Notes: generated by a model from the letters alone, not told the origin. DNA of 64,000 nucleotides from Phocaeicola coprocola DSM 17136 (GCF_000154845.1 NZ_DS981485.1:1-64000); one strand, 5' to 3'. Positions 27,548 to 35,040 are shown, counted from the stretch's first letter. Numbers and translations are program-made.

Positions 27548-27852
27548 AACAATTTCCGGTTAATGGTTTCTACATCCGAAAGGTATTGGTTAATCCGATC
27601 CAATGAATACAATATATTTTCATCGGACGGAAGCGTATTGATATGTTTGGCAAGCTGGTTGATATTGGCTCCTATTTTACGAAGTTCATATATCATTTGC
27701 ACATCGGTTTTCGATATGCTTCTGCCTTTCAAGGCAGACTCTCTGATAAAGGAAGAAAGGGATTTTCCCTCTTCCTTTGAACGTTGAAGAAGCTGTTCTT
27801 TCTCGGCTTCCGTCAAGCGGATCTTTATACTTATATCTCGATTCTCTTTCAT
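27544..27852 (-). CDS. mobC: MobC-like mobilisation accessory protein
   Basis: This 102-residue protein has a ribbon-helix-helix N-terminus (ISIKIRLTEAEKEQLLQRSKEEGKSLSSFIRESAL) and the MobC-family tail ELRKIGANINQLAKHINT. Such proteins bind oriT and help the relaxase open the strands. I chose the ATG at 27852. The frame stays open further upstream, but that part overlaps the palindromes of the oriT candidate. It is translationally coupled to the relaxase by an ATGA overlap. Confidence 0.88.
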   Translation of the reverse strand: MKENRDISIKIRLTEAEKEQLLQRSKEEGKSLSSFIRESALKGRSISKTDVQMIYELRKIGANINQLAKHINTLPSDENILYSLDRINQYLSDVETINRKLL

Positions 27853-27886
27853 ATATACAGAGTATGTGAGTGTAACGAACATTGGT

Positions 27887-27937
27887 CGGCAGCTCGGCTG
27901 TCGCAAGGTTTTTTGTACCCACAAAAACATACCTTGC
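27887..27937 (-). other. oriT candidate upstream of the mob operon
   Basis: Two neighbouring palindromes lie 35 bp upstream of the mobC-like start. CGGCAGC-TCG-GCTGTCG (27887-27903) is nearly perfect. GCAAGGT at 27903-27909 pairs with ACCTTGC at 27931-27937 around an inner TTTTTGT-ACCC-ACAAAAA hairpin. A GC-rich palindrome followed by a longer stem-loop directly before relaxase genes is the usual oriT layout. The nick site is not identifiable from sequence alone. Confidence 0.45.
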
Positions 27938-28120
27938 ATTAGCAAAGATATACAATAATACTCAGCTGTGAAACAAAACCAGACAAAAGTCTTGATTTCT
28001 TAATCCAGATTAACCGCTCACTTTGTTACAAAGTAACTACGCACATTGTAACAGGCGAACGGAAAGCCATTAGTTACAAAATACATAATTACTAATTATA
28101 TTATTACAAAGTATGAACAT

Positions 28121-28148
28121 ACATACTTAATTATAAGATTAAGTATGT
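28121..28148. promoter_or_regulatory. Operator-like palindrome upstream of parA
   Basis: ACATACTTAAT (28121-28131) is perfectly repeated inversely as ATTAAGTATGT (28138-28148) around a 6-bp centre. A further half site, ACATACTTAA, occurs at 28265-28274 just before the parA start. The surrounding 200 bp are extremely AT-rich. This looks like an autoregulatory or partition site for the ParA operon. Confidence 0.5.
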
Positions 28149-28253
28149 ACATATTTATATTTATATTTATATATGTAATTACTTATACAATTAAGTAAAA
28201 AAGTGTATAATAAATTAATTATAAAAGTATGCAATTATTTAATTTATTATTTA

Positions 28254-28261
28254 TATATTTG
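28254..28261 (+). promoter_or_regulatory. -7 box for parA
   Basis: TATATTTG matches the Bacteroides -7 consensus TAnnTTTG, 24 bp upstream of the chosen ATG. No good -33 box is seen at the standard spacing. The half operator site lies just downstream. Confidence 0.4.
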
Positions 28262-28285
28262 CGCACATACTTAAAAACGTACATT

Positions 28286-28984
28286 ATGGGACAAATATTA
28301 CCAGGAGTAGTCGTAGCTTTTGAGAATCCCAAGGGCGGGGTAGGGAAGTCTACGCTGACAGCTTTGTTTGCAGGTTATATTCATTCGCAGTCAAACGAAG
28401 AGGGGGGCTTATCCATTGCCGTGGTGGATATCGACGACATGCAGAACACTATCGGAAAATTACGTGAGGACGAAGCCGAGGACGGAATCATGAAAAAGGA
28501 AGAAGAATATGAGGTTATCAATATCTCTTCCTCAGAGTTCATCAACCAACTGGATTTCCTTCAGGACAATTACGACATTATACTTGTCGATTTTCCGGGT
28601 AACCTGAAACAAAACGGTGTAGTTGAAACGCTGCACTTCGTTGACGTGATCATCATTCCCTTCGAACCGAACCAGACCGATTTAAGACCTACATTGACCT
28701 TTTACTATAACATCTATGAAGGGATTATCGAAAGCCGTCGAAAGATTGGTAAAAAGACTACCGTGCGTGGTGTTATGAACCGTGTTCTTCCGAATGTGCT
28801 GGAGTTCAAAGAAATTTTGAAAAATAAAAAAACCTTGCCTTTCGAGTTGATGCAAAACTACATCAAGGATTCAAGGGTTGACTATCAACGCAATTTAAGT
28901 ACGCTGAGTAAAGCGTACCATCATCCCTGTGATGCTTTCTGTGAAGAGGTATTGGAATTAATCTGTAACCATATAGGAGAATAA
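28286..28984 (+). CDS. parA: ParA-family partition ATPase
   Basis: The 232-residue P-loop ATPase has the deviant Walker A motif NPKGGVGKSTLTALFAGYI near residues 14-32, AVVDIDDMQNT as A' and DIILVDFPGN as Walker B. It is probably the partition ATPase of the mobile element, comparable to the ParA/TraA proteins at the head of Bacteroides conjugative elements. I chose the ATG at 28286; an upstream ATG at 28229 adds 19 hydrophobic residues of AT-rich leader and overlaps the promoter box. The partner protein starts 5 bp downstream. Confidence 0.9.
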   Translation: MGQILPGVVVAFENPKGGVGKSTLTALFAGYIHSQSNEEGGLSIAVVDIDDMQNTIGKLREDEAEDGIMKKEEEYEVINISSSEFINQLDFLQDNYDIILVDFPGNLKQNGVVETLHFVDVIIIPFEPNQTDLRPTLTFYYNIYEGIIESRRKIGKKTTVRGVMNRVLPNVLEFKEILKNKKTLPFELMQNYIKDSRVDYQRNLSTLSKAYHHPCDAFCEEVLELICNHIGE

Positions 28985-28988
28985 AGCT

Positions 28989-29471
28989 ATGGCAACCAAC
29001 AAAGAAAGGACATCATCAGCCGCCATGAGAAAACTCTTGCTGCAAAGCGCCAGTAAGAAAGAGCAGGAAATCCAGCAGATCGGAAGTGTTGCGGAAAGCA
29101 CTATCCCCCAACCTGCGATTGAGCACCCCATCCATGAAGAGGTGAAAGAATCGGCTCCAGTCAAAGAAACCGTCCAAGAACCTCAGCCGGAACAAATGGA
29201 AAAGCCGGAATCCAAACCTTCCGTGCAGTCTTCTCCAAAAACAGAAGAAAGCAAAGTCTGCGGAAAAAAATTCTCGGAATATCTGGAAGAGCGAAAATTA
29301 AAGAACACCGAAGTAATCCGGATATCCAGCGAAACCCACAGAAAGCTGAAGCAGATTGCTATGGCCACTGGATTAGGAATGCACAACATCGCAAACAACA
29401 TTCTTGAAGACATATTGACCAGCCATAACAAGGAGATTCAAGCGATACTGAAGAAGTATATGAGCATCTGA
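28989..29471 (+). CDS. DUF3408-type ParA partner protein
   Basis: This 160-residue protein has a disordered Glu/Pro/Lys-rich middle (about 45-90). Its C-terminal domain begins near 95: FSEYLEERKLKNTEVIRISSETHRKLKQIAMATGLGMHNIANNILEDIL. That is a ribbon-helix-helix-like arrangement shared by DUF3408 proteins that follow ParA in Bacteroides elements. It is the likely centromere- or DNA-binding partner of the ATPase encoded just before it. A hairpin terminator follows 23 bp after the stop. Confidence 0.75.
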   Translation: MATNKERTSSAAMRKLLLQSASKKEQEIQQIGSVAESTIPQPAIEHPIHEEVKESAPVKETVQEPQPEQMEKPESKPSVQSSPKTEESKVCGKKFSEYLEERKLKNTEVIRISSETHRKLKQIAMATGLGMHNIANNILEDILTSHNKEIQAILKKYMSI

Positions 29472-29493
29472 TTCTACTTTCGGAAAAATATAT

Positions 29494-29531
29494 ACGCCTG
29501 TTCGACTGCATCCGTCGGGCAGGCGTTATTT
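29494..29531 (+). terminator. Terminator of the parA operon
   Basis: ACGCCTG (29494-29500) pairs with CAGGCGT (29520-29526), with an inner CGAC/GTCG pair, and is followed by a T-rich run (TATTTTTG). It lies directly after the DUF3408-type gene and before the iterons. Confidence 0.75.
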
Positions 29532-29566
29532 TTGCACACCGTTTTAGTGAAGGCCGGCATTGAACC

Positions 29567-30049
29567 GGGACACTTTTACACAACTGCGGAAAAATCCCTT
29601 TGCCTATTATCCTGGACAATATGTTAAAGAATTCAAACCTCTACTTGTTTCCACCTCAAAATTTTTTCCGAAAGTAAGAATACGGTAACAAAATCATTTC
29701 TTCGTTTTATTTAGGTTTTTAGGGATTTAAGTATTTGTGGGACACTTTTACACAACTAATAAGGGAGGTTTTCCGTATAATCAACTATATTATTGCAAGT
29801 TAGCACTTACTGGCATCTTCTCGTAACCGGGACACTTCTGCACAACTAACCGACTATTCGGGACACTTCTGCACAACTGAACAGGAAAGTCGGGATACTT
29901 TTACACAACTAGAATCTGCATTCGGGACACTTTTACACAACTAAATCAGGAATCCGGGACACTTCTGCACAACTAAACCGGCCATTCGGGACACTTTTAC
30001 ACAACTGGGGGATCGGAAACAGCCGTAGTCGGGACACTTTTACACAACT
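29567..30049 (+). repeat. Replication origin: nine 19-bp iterons
   Basis: The unit GGGACACTTTTACACAACT, or the variants GGGACACTTCTGCACAACT and GGGATACTTTTACACAACT, occurs at 29567, 29739, 29829, 29860, 29892, 29924, 29956, 29988 and 30031. All are in the same orientation. Six central copies are spaced 31-32 bp apart, about three helical turns, so they lie on one face of the DNA. The array ends 115 bp before a RepB-type initiator gene. This is the structure of an iteron-controlled plasmid origin, where the initiator binds the repeats and also controls copy number. Confidence 0.92.
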
Positions 30050-30129
30050 AAATCAAGAAACAGCACGAAAAAAATGCTTTGGAATCTTCATTTATAGGGA
30101 GTTAGATTCACTATCTCCGTAAAAAAACG

Positions 30130-30137
30130 TATCTTTG
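30130..30137 (+). promoter_or_regulatory. -7 box of the rep gene
   Basis: TATCTTTG matches TAnnTTTG exactly, 27 bp upstream of the rep ATG and 80 bp beyond the last iteron. The -33 region is poor, which would allow control by initiator bound to the iterons. Confidence 0.6.
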
Positions 30138-30163
30138 CATCAGTAAACAACAAGTGTCCGCCT

Positions 30164-31294
30164 ATGAAGGAAAGTAATACACAAAAAGAGTTGAGCAGAG
30201 TCCCCAGGACTCTCAGCGAGTCTTCCAACACGAAAGTATTGGAAGTTCTATTTGATGCAGGCGGCACTGTCATGTCTGACATTATCATTTACGTGGCATC
30301 TTCACAAATGAAAGATCTGTTCGGCGACTGCTGGTTCTCCATCAACGATTTTTGTGAGGTCATGGGGTATGAACGAACCAAGTTGCAACGAAAACTGACC
30401 GAGAAGCAGCTTGATTTCCTGTTCAGCAACCAACGTCCGGTATATATCACCGAACAGAACGGCCAAAAGATAGAGCATCCGATAGAGAACACCTTTGAAG
30501 CGGCGTTATACCGTTTAGGGACATCCAACCTCAGTGTAGCATACGCCATGAACGGCAAGACGCAATATAAGTTCATTCAAATACTGGACCGCTTTGAGAT
30601 AAAGGATAACTTCGGCACGAAAAAGCGCACCAAGCGGAATTACAACGTGCATCTGAGCAAAGATCTGATGAATACTTTGCTTACCGAATACAATCTGCTG
30701 GAACTGAAAGACTACCGTAACCTGCCCAACCGCAAAGGCTACCGCAAGTTTTATCTGAACCTGGCGAAAATGATTTACCTGATCAAGTATAAGATTGACC
30801 AAGGACAAGCACCTTATTTCACCGTTACGGTTGACCAACTTGCCAAGGAATTTGATGTAACGGTAAAGGACAACCATGACCGGAAGAAGAAGGTGACCAG
30901 CATCTTAAACGGTATCAACAAAAAGCTGGAGAGAACCAAATTCCAATACCAGTACATCAAAGGAAAAGGGGAGAAGTGGCCCTACACCGTACAGTTTTTC
31001 TTTGACCAGGAAACATTGGAATATTTCGACGAAAAGATAAAGGCGATACTGACCTCGCAATATCACGATGCGCTTAAATCATGCTTCTTGTTAAACAAGA
31101 AAGGCATTCCCGTGAGCAGACATTATCAATATAAGGATTTCTTTAAATTGGGAACCGGCGAATATTATCATGAATTTACCGCATGGCTTTATTCTGAAGA
31201 GGACAAGGAGATTAAGGAGAACATCTACCGGGATATCTATATAAAGGTAGTAGGCATTCGTCCAGAAGACCTTGCCGTCAACTTAAATCCCTAA
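30164..31294 (+). CDS. repA: Plasmid replication initiator (RepB / Rep_3 type)
   Basis: This 376-residue protein resembles iteron-binding initiators. The N-terminal winged-helix part is about 60-180 (WFSINDFCEVMGYERTKLQRKLTEKQLDFLF and NVHLSKDLMNTLLTEYNLLELKDYRNL). A second such domain is about 190-320 (FTVTVDQLAKEFDVTVKDNHDRKKKVTSILNGINKKLERTKFQYQY). The iteron array lies immediately upstream, which strongly supports the role. It binds the repeats, opens the origin and recruits host replication proteins. Having it beside a chromosomal-type capsule locus is notable. A Crp/Fnr-type gene follows, with an IS in between. Confidence 0.88.
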   Translation: MKESNTQKELSRVPRTLSESSNTKVLEVLFDAGGTVMSDIIIYVASSQMKDLFGDCWFSINDFCEVMGYERTKLQRKLTEKQLDFLFSNQRPVYITEQNGQKIEHPIENTFEAALYRLGTSNLSVAYAMNGKTQYKFIQILDRFEIKDNFGTKKRTKRNYNVHLSKDLMNTLLTEYNLLELKDYRNLPNRKGYRKFYLNLAKMIYLIKYKIDQGQAPYFTVTVDQLAKEFDVTVKDNHDRKKKVTSILNGINKKLERTKFQYQYIKGKGEKWPYTVQFFFDQETLEYFDEKIKAILTSQYHDALKSCFLLNKKGIPVSRHYQYKDFFKLGTGEYYHEFTAWLYSEEDKEIKENIYRDIYIKVVGIRPEDLAVNLNP

Positions 31295-31297
31295 AAG

Positions 31298-31328
31298 TTG
31301 GAACAAAAACCATAAAATAGTATCTTTG
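31298..31328 (+). promoter_or_regulatory. Promoter for the Crp/Fnr-type gene
   Basis: TTG at 31298-31300 stands 20 bp before TATCTTTG at 31321-31328, matching the Bacteroides -33/-7 arrangement. It starts right after the rep stop and reads into the structured leader. The ISAon1 element now lies between this promoter and the regulator gene. Confidence 0.65.
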
Positions 31329-31413
31329 CAGCGGATTGTCAGAAAATTGGCAGCCCGCTTTTTACATACGTCCGTCTGTCTAACAAAAGAGTGGCATCTA
31401 TCGTTAAGGAATT

Positions 31414-31514
31414 AACAACAACAGGCGCATGCCTGTACCAGTATGAAACTGGTACGGGGCGTGCCTTTGTTGTTGGAACGCCACGTCCATGTTAGAGGGT
31501 ACGTTTCCGTACCC
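31414..31514 (+). ncRNA. Structured 5' leader with three hairpins
   Basis: A long stem-loop is formed by AACAACAACAGGC (31414-31426) with GCCTTTGTTGTT (31463-31474). It is topped by the perfect GTACCAGT-ATGAA-ACTGGTAC (31435-31455). A separate tight hairpin, GGGTACG-TTTC-CGTACCC, lies at 31497-31514. All fall between the promoter at 31298 and the original start of the Crp/Fnr-type gene. The role, attenuation or RNA stability, is inferred only. Confidence 0.5.
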
Positions 31515-31601
31515 TTATATAAACATAAAACAAATTCAGGGTCAGTAGAAATTTCGTGGGGATTATTTTTTATACTCGTAAAGTATTGCTTACTTCGCAT
31601 T

Positions 31602-31988
31602 ATGAAAAACGATTATTTGAACATGCTAGCCAGCCTCGTGTTGCCGGCTCAGATATTAGATTACTTTCTTATCTCTGGAGTTGAACAAACCTCTCAAGAG
31701 ATTCATATTAGTCTGGATGAAAAGATGAATTCCAAGTTAAGCAATGACGAACATTTTGAATCCAAAGGTTTTATGGAAGCTGTTAATGTGACAGACTTTC
31801 CCATACGGGACCATAAGGTAATCCTCAAGATCAGACGTCGTCGTTGGACGGACTTGCGCACAGGTAAAAGTTTCAGTATTCCCATCGACCTCGATGTTGT
31901 AGCCAAGGGAACCAGATACTCCAAAGAATTTGGGGCTTTTTTAAAAGAAACGTATGGAGACATCCCCAGTGACCTGCCGTACGCTTGA
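31602..31988 (+). CDS. ISAon1-type transposase, N-terminal region protein
   Basis: The 128-residue first frame of the IS starts MKNDYLNMLASLVLPAQILDYF and contains ILKIRRRRWTDLRTGKSF, the basic DNA-binding part of this group. It ends at 31988, inside the start of the second frame. The second frame is open from 31945, just after a T6A4 run at 31937-31946, so a +1 (or -2) frameshift there could fuse the two. In this IS group the two parts are usually annotated as separate proteins. Confidence 0.85.
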   Translation: MKNDYLNMLASLVLPAQILDYFLISGVEQTSQEIHISLDEKMNSKLSNDEHFESKGFMEAVNVTDFPIRDHKVILKIRRRRWTDLRTGKSFSIPIDLDVVAKGTRYSKEFGAFLKETYGDIPSDLPYA

Positions 31989-32946
31989 GGAATTCTATCA
32001 TATAGATGGTCATACATTTGAAAAACAGTACAAGGAGGTTCTCAGCGGATATCGTAATTGGGAACAGTTATCCCATGCCGGTGAATGGATGCTGTTTCCG
32101 GAAAATATGGGACCGTATCTGGCGATTGACGAGACCTCACTCTCCAACGGTGAACTTTACACCTTTGTAACCAACCGTGATGCCTGTACGAGAGAGTGCT
32201 CCCTGGTAGCTGTCGTGGCAGGAACTAAATCAGAGGATGTAATAGCTGTGCTGCAACGAATTGACGAGGAAAGCCGTTATGCCGTTAAAGAAGTGACACT
32301 TGACCTTTCAGACTCCATGCGCAAGATTGTACGGACTGCATTTCCTGAAGCCAGCCGTGTGATAGACCGTTTTCACATTCAGAGATTAGCTTGTGATGCT
32401 GTGCAGGAATTACGCATCAAACACCGTTGGGATGCCATACAGCAGGCCAATGAGGAAATGGAAGAAGCTAAGCGGAAGAACGAAGATTATGTCCCATACC
32501 GATATTCCAATGGCGATACCCGTAGGGAATTACTTATACGCTCCCGGTATCTGCTTTTCAAGTCAGCTGATAAATGGACAGAAAAACAGAAGCAAAGGGC
32601 AGCAATCCTATTTGAGGAATACCCTGACATCAAAAAGGCATACGGTTTGTGCCATTCCCTGCGGATGATTTTCTCTAAGAACACCATAAAGGACGCTGCA
32701 CGTCTGGCTATGGCACGATGGTATAATAAAGTAGAAGAAGCAGGGATGCATTCTTTTAATGTCATTGCTGCTACTTTCTATGAGCACTATGATGAAATAC
32801 TGAATTTCTACAACCATCGTTCTTCAAATGCGATGGCAGAATCGTTCAATGCAAAAATTAAACTGTTCAGAGCAAATCTAAGAGGAGTAGCTGATAAGAA
32901 GTTCTTTTTATTCCGCATTGCGAAGCTATATGCGTATCCCCACTAA
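31954..32946 (+). CDS. ISAon1-type transposase, catalytic part
   Basis: The 330-residue product is the DDE domain of an ISL3-like transposase. The first acidic region is YLAIDETSLSNGELYTFVTNRD, the second is VTLDLSDSMRKIVRTAFPEASRVIDRFHIQRLA and the final part is YNHRSSNAMAESFNAKIKLFRANLRG with the glutamate. A start at the ATG at 31954 is possible, or fusion to the upstream frame by frameshifting. The ends match the inverted repeats, so the element looks complete and possibly active. Confidence 0.9.
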   Translation: METSPVTCRTLEEFYHIDGHTFEKQYKEVLSGYRNWEQLSHAGEWMLFPENMGPYLAIDETSLSNGELYTFVTNRDACTRECSLVAVVAGTKSEDVIAVLQRIDEESRYAVKEVTLDLSDSMRKIVRTAFPEASRVIDRFHIQRLACDAVQELRIKHRWDAIQQANEEMEEAKRKNEDYVPYRYSNGDTRRELLIRSRYLLFKSADKWTEKQKQRAAILFEEYPDIKKAYGLCHSLRMIFSKNTIKDAARLAMARWYNKVEEAGMHSFNVIAATFYEHYDEILNFYNHRSSNAMAESFNAKIKLFRANLRGVADKKFFLFRIAKLYAYPH

Positions 32947-32968
32947 ATTTCTACTGACCCCAAATTCA

Positions 32969-33562
32969 ATGGTTCAAACAATTGCCACCCTGATAGATGA
33001 GACGCTCATGGTAATGGGCGCCCATCTTCACGTGCGGATGACAGACGAAGAAAAGGCGTATCTTGATGCTCATTTCGAGCTTATCCATATCAAAAAGGGA
33101 GAACACCTCGTCACCAGGGGCGAGGAAGTATGCTACCTCTATTATCTGGAATCCGGCATCGTCCGGTTATGGTTTCCGGACAAAGAGAATAGAGAGATTT
33201 CAGCACGGTTTATCCAAGCCAAAGAGTTCATCAATTTTTTCCTTTCACATGAAGAACACCATGCCCACTACAATATCAAGGCATTGGAGCCATGCAAGAT
33301 CTGGAGATTGCCCAAAAAAGATCTTCATCAGCTATATGAGTTATCCATCAATTTCAACAAGCTGGCCAGAATACATTTGGTAAGATCCATCAACCGCAAA
33401 ATAATAAGGGAAGAGGAGTTTTACACACTGGATGCCGAAGCGCGTTACAAAGCGCTTTTGGCCAATGAAAAATGGCTGTTACGTTCAATACCCTTAAAAG
33501 ACATAGCAAGTTATATCGGCATCACGCCACAAGCATTGAGCAACATCCGAAAGCGCATATAA
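32969..33562 (+). CDS. Crp/Fnr-family transcription regulator
   Basis: The 197-residue protein has an N-terminal cyclic-nucleotide-binding-like beta barrel (FELIHIKKGEHLVTRGEEVCYLYYLESGIVRLWF). A C-terminal helix-turn-helix follows (SIPLKDIASYIGITPQALSNIRKRI). The glycine-arginine cAMP pocket motif is not obvious, so the ligand is unknown. The ATG at 32969 directly follows the 8-bp target duplication of the IS; longer in-frame extensions lie inside the IS and are not real. It is likely to regulate the element, perhaps the tra promoter at 33718. Its own promoter and leader have been displaced by 1.4 kb. Confidence 0.85.
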   Translation: MVQTIATLIDETLMVMGAHLHVRMTDEEKAYLDAHFELIHIKKGEHLVTRGEEVCYLYYLESGIVRLWFPDKENREISARFIQAKEFINFFLSHEEHHAHYNIKALEPCKIWRLPKKDLHQLYELSINFNKLARIHLVRSINRKIIREEEFYTLDAEARYKALLANEKWLLRSIPLKDIASYIGITPQALSNIRKRI

Positions 33563-33583
33563 ACCAAACCCTATAAGCCGGGC

Positions 33584-33602
33584 AGGACAGTTTTACACAA
33601 CT
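33584..33602 (+). repeat. Isolated tenth iteron
   Basis: AGGACAGTTTTACACAACT matches the origin iteron at 17 of 19 positions and has the same orientation. It is 3.5 kb away from the array, between the Crp/Fnr-type gene and the tra promoter. Nothing comparable is seen elsewhere in the window. Confidence 0.75.
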
Positions 33603-33717
33603 AATCCTATCCGGCTTTTTTCTGTAGAATTATTCCACACCTGCCGGTTTACGGCACATGTATTTTTTAATGCACATTAAATAAACACGAAAGGCCCTTT
33701 AAAAGCCCTTCATAAAA

Positions 33718-33748
33718 TTTGTCCTCCCGTATATAATCTATATGTTTG
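33718..33748 (+). promoter_or_regulatory. Promoter of the tra operon
   Basis: TTTG at 33718-33721, a 19-bp spacer and TATGTTTG at 33741-33748 form a near-perfect Bacteroides -33/-7 promoter. It lies 124 bp before the first tra gene and 116 bp after the isolated iteron. The leader in between has no gene. All tra genes to about 50.8 kb follow in the same direction without an obvious strong internal terminator before 49158. Confidence 0.8.
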
Positions 33749-33871
33749 GAGCGAAAACAACGCGATAAGCACCTTGATTCGGTTCTGCCGACAGGAATCC
33801 GCGTAAATTGGAAACACCGTATGAGACAAATAGAAAAATATATAACATTAATAACCTAAAGAGTAATTCCC

Positions 33872-34450
33872 ATGGAACACATCAGACTGACTGCTATCAG
33901 CCTTAGCCTGCTGTTATGCACCGTAAGCGCTTTTGCGCAACGCCATTATGAGAACATCCCGGCACTTGAATTGAACTACGGCACTAACCTGTTCGGCAAT
34001 GCAGGCAACTATTACAACCTGTCCTTTTCCAGATACATCAACCGGACAAGCTATTGGAAAGCCGGGTTTAGCTATTTTGAGAAACCTTACGAATATACAG
34101 CCAACCTACCGCAAGTCTCTACCTTGAACCCGGAAGAAACGATTCCCGAAACGATACATGACAAGGGTAAGGACTTTTTTGTGGACGGCGGTTATTACAG
34201 AACCCTGGCCTGCAACCTGAAATCCGTTTACTGGGGCATCGGCCTGGGAGGATTCATCGGTACAGAATACGTCCGCCACCCCGATAAGGAATACAACTTC
34301 ATCATCGGCCCGAAACTGGAAACGGAACTGGAAGTATTCATCCTGCCCCGAACGGCATTGCTTGCCCGCATACAACAACATTGGAATCCCCTATCCATTG
34401 ACAAGTGGAACACTGTCTGGAACGTAGGAATAAAGATACTGCTCTACTAA
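33872..34450 (+). CDS. traO: TraO-like conjugal transfer protein
   Basis: This 192-residue secreted protein has a signal peptide (LLLCTVSAFAQ, cleavage near residue 22). A beta-strand-rich body with many aromatic residues resembles a small outer-membrane barrel or a TraO-family protein: ELNYGTNLFGNAGNYYNLSFSRY, YWGIGLGGFIGTEYV, PKLETELEVFILPRTALLARIQQHWN. In Bacteroides elements TraO lies near the end of the tra cluster; here it is the first gene. The assignment is by overall pattern and is less certain than those of the later tra genes. Confidence 0.65.
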   Translation: MEHIRLTAISLSLLLCTVSAFAQRHYENIPALELNYGTNLFGNAGNYYNLSFSRYINRTSYWKAGFSYFEKPYEYTANLPQVSTLNPEETIPETIHDKGKDFFVDGGYYRTLACNLKSVYWGIGLGGFIGTEYVRHPDKEYNFIIGPKLETELEVFILPRTALLARIQQHWNPLSIDKWNTVWNVGIKILLY

Positions 34451-34468
34451 CCGACAAATCATATCACC

Positions 34469-34681
34469 ATGCTTATTATCATATTGTTAGCCGATACAAA
34501 TGTATCCGGCCTGATCTCCTTATACCGTGAAATAGGCGCCATGCTGATAGGGGTAGGCTTTCTATGTGCCGGACTAGCGGTACTTAAAAAGCTGATAAGC
34601 AACCACGAGCGCACCAAAGAGGCCATCATCACCTATATCACGGCATTGGTCACTTGGCTCATTATCTGGCAACTCTTATGA
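34469..34681 (+). CDS. Small membrane protein of the tra operon
   Basis: The 70-residue protein has two or three hydrophobic segments (SLYREIGAMLIGVGFLCAGLAVL and AIITYITALVTWLIIWQLL) and a short charged loop between them. I do not recognise the family. The stop overlaps the next start as ATGA, so the two are translationally coupled. Membership in the mating-pair complex is inferred from position only. Confidence 0.65.
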   Translation: MLIIILLADTNVSGLISLYREIGAMLIGVGFLCAGLAVLKKLISNHERTKEAIITYITALVTWLIIWQLL

Positions 34682-35022
34682 ACGTAGTGGATTTGATACT
34701 GGTTGCCATACTCGCCTGTGTCACGCTTCACTTTTACTTTCGGAAAAAGAAGAAAGCACTTTCTTCCGGAAAGGAGAAAGAGAAGCCGATAAGGGAGGCG
34801 GTGCGCAAGGAAGGGCAGGAGAGAGCCTGTCCGGTCATCTGCGTGGTATTTCAGCCTGAGCTGGAAGAAGAGGAATTGGCTGCCGAGATAGCCGATATGT
34901 ACCTGCATGGAAGAGCCTACTACTACTCAGGCAAACCACTGCCGGAACAGCCGAAAGAAGAGCCCATATCCATCAAGTATAAGGATGTGCAATGGGAGAG
35001 ACTGAAAACGATTCATGTTTAA
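34678..35022 (+). CDS. Membrane-anchored tra-operon protein, unknown
   Basis: This 114-residue protein has one N-terminal membrane helix (VVDLILVAILACVTLHFYF), a very basic stretch and an acidic cytoplasmic part with VVFQPELEEEELAAEIADMYLHGRAYYYSG. I chose the ATG at 34678, which overlaps the previous stop; the upstream in-frame TTG gives a less likely N-terminus. No family is recognised. It lies directly before traE. Confidence 0.65.
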   Translation: MNVVDLILVAILACVTLHFYFRKKKKALSSGKEKEKPIREAVRKEGQERACPVICVVFQPELEEEELAAEIADMYLHGRAYYYSGKPLPEQPKEEPISIKYKDVQWERLKTIHV

Positions 35023-35040
35023 TTAAAAAATAGGAACAAA

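Larger units (their letters stand above)
31539..32960 (+). mobile_element. ISAon1-group (ISL3-like) insertion sequence
   Basis: The element is 1422 bp long. Its terminal inverted repeats begin GGGTCAGTAGAAATTT at 31539 and end with the complement at 32960, about 24 of 25 bp matching. An 8-bp target duplication, CAAATTCA, stands at 31531-31538 and 32961-32968. It carries two transposase frames. The insertion abuts the start codon of the Crp/Fnr-type gene at 32969. The perfect target duplication points to a fairly recent insertion. Confidence 0.95.

Noticed and set aside
29567-30049. CRISPR-like array of short repeats
   Set aside because: The repeats are 19 bp, the spacers are about 12 bp in the phased part but irregular elsewhere, and no cas genes are nearby. 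The initiator gene downstream identifies iterons.
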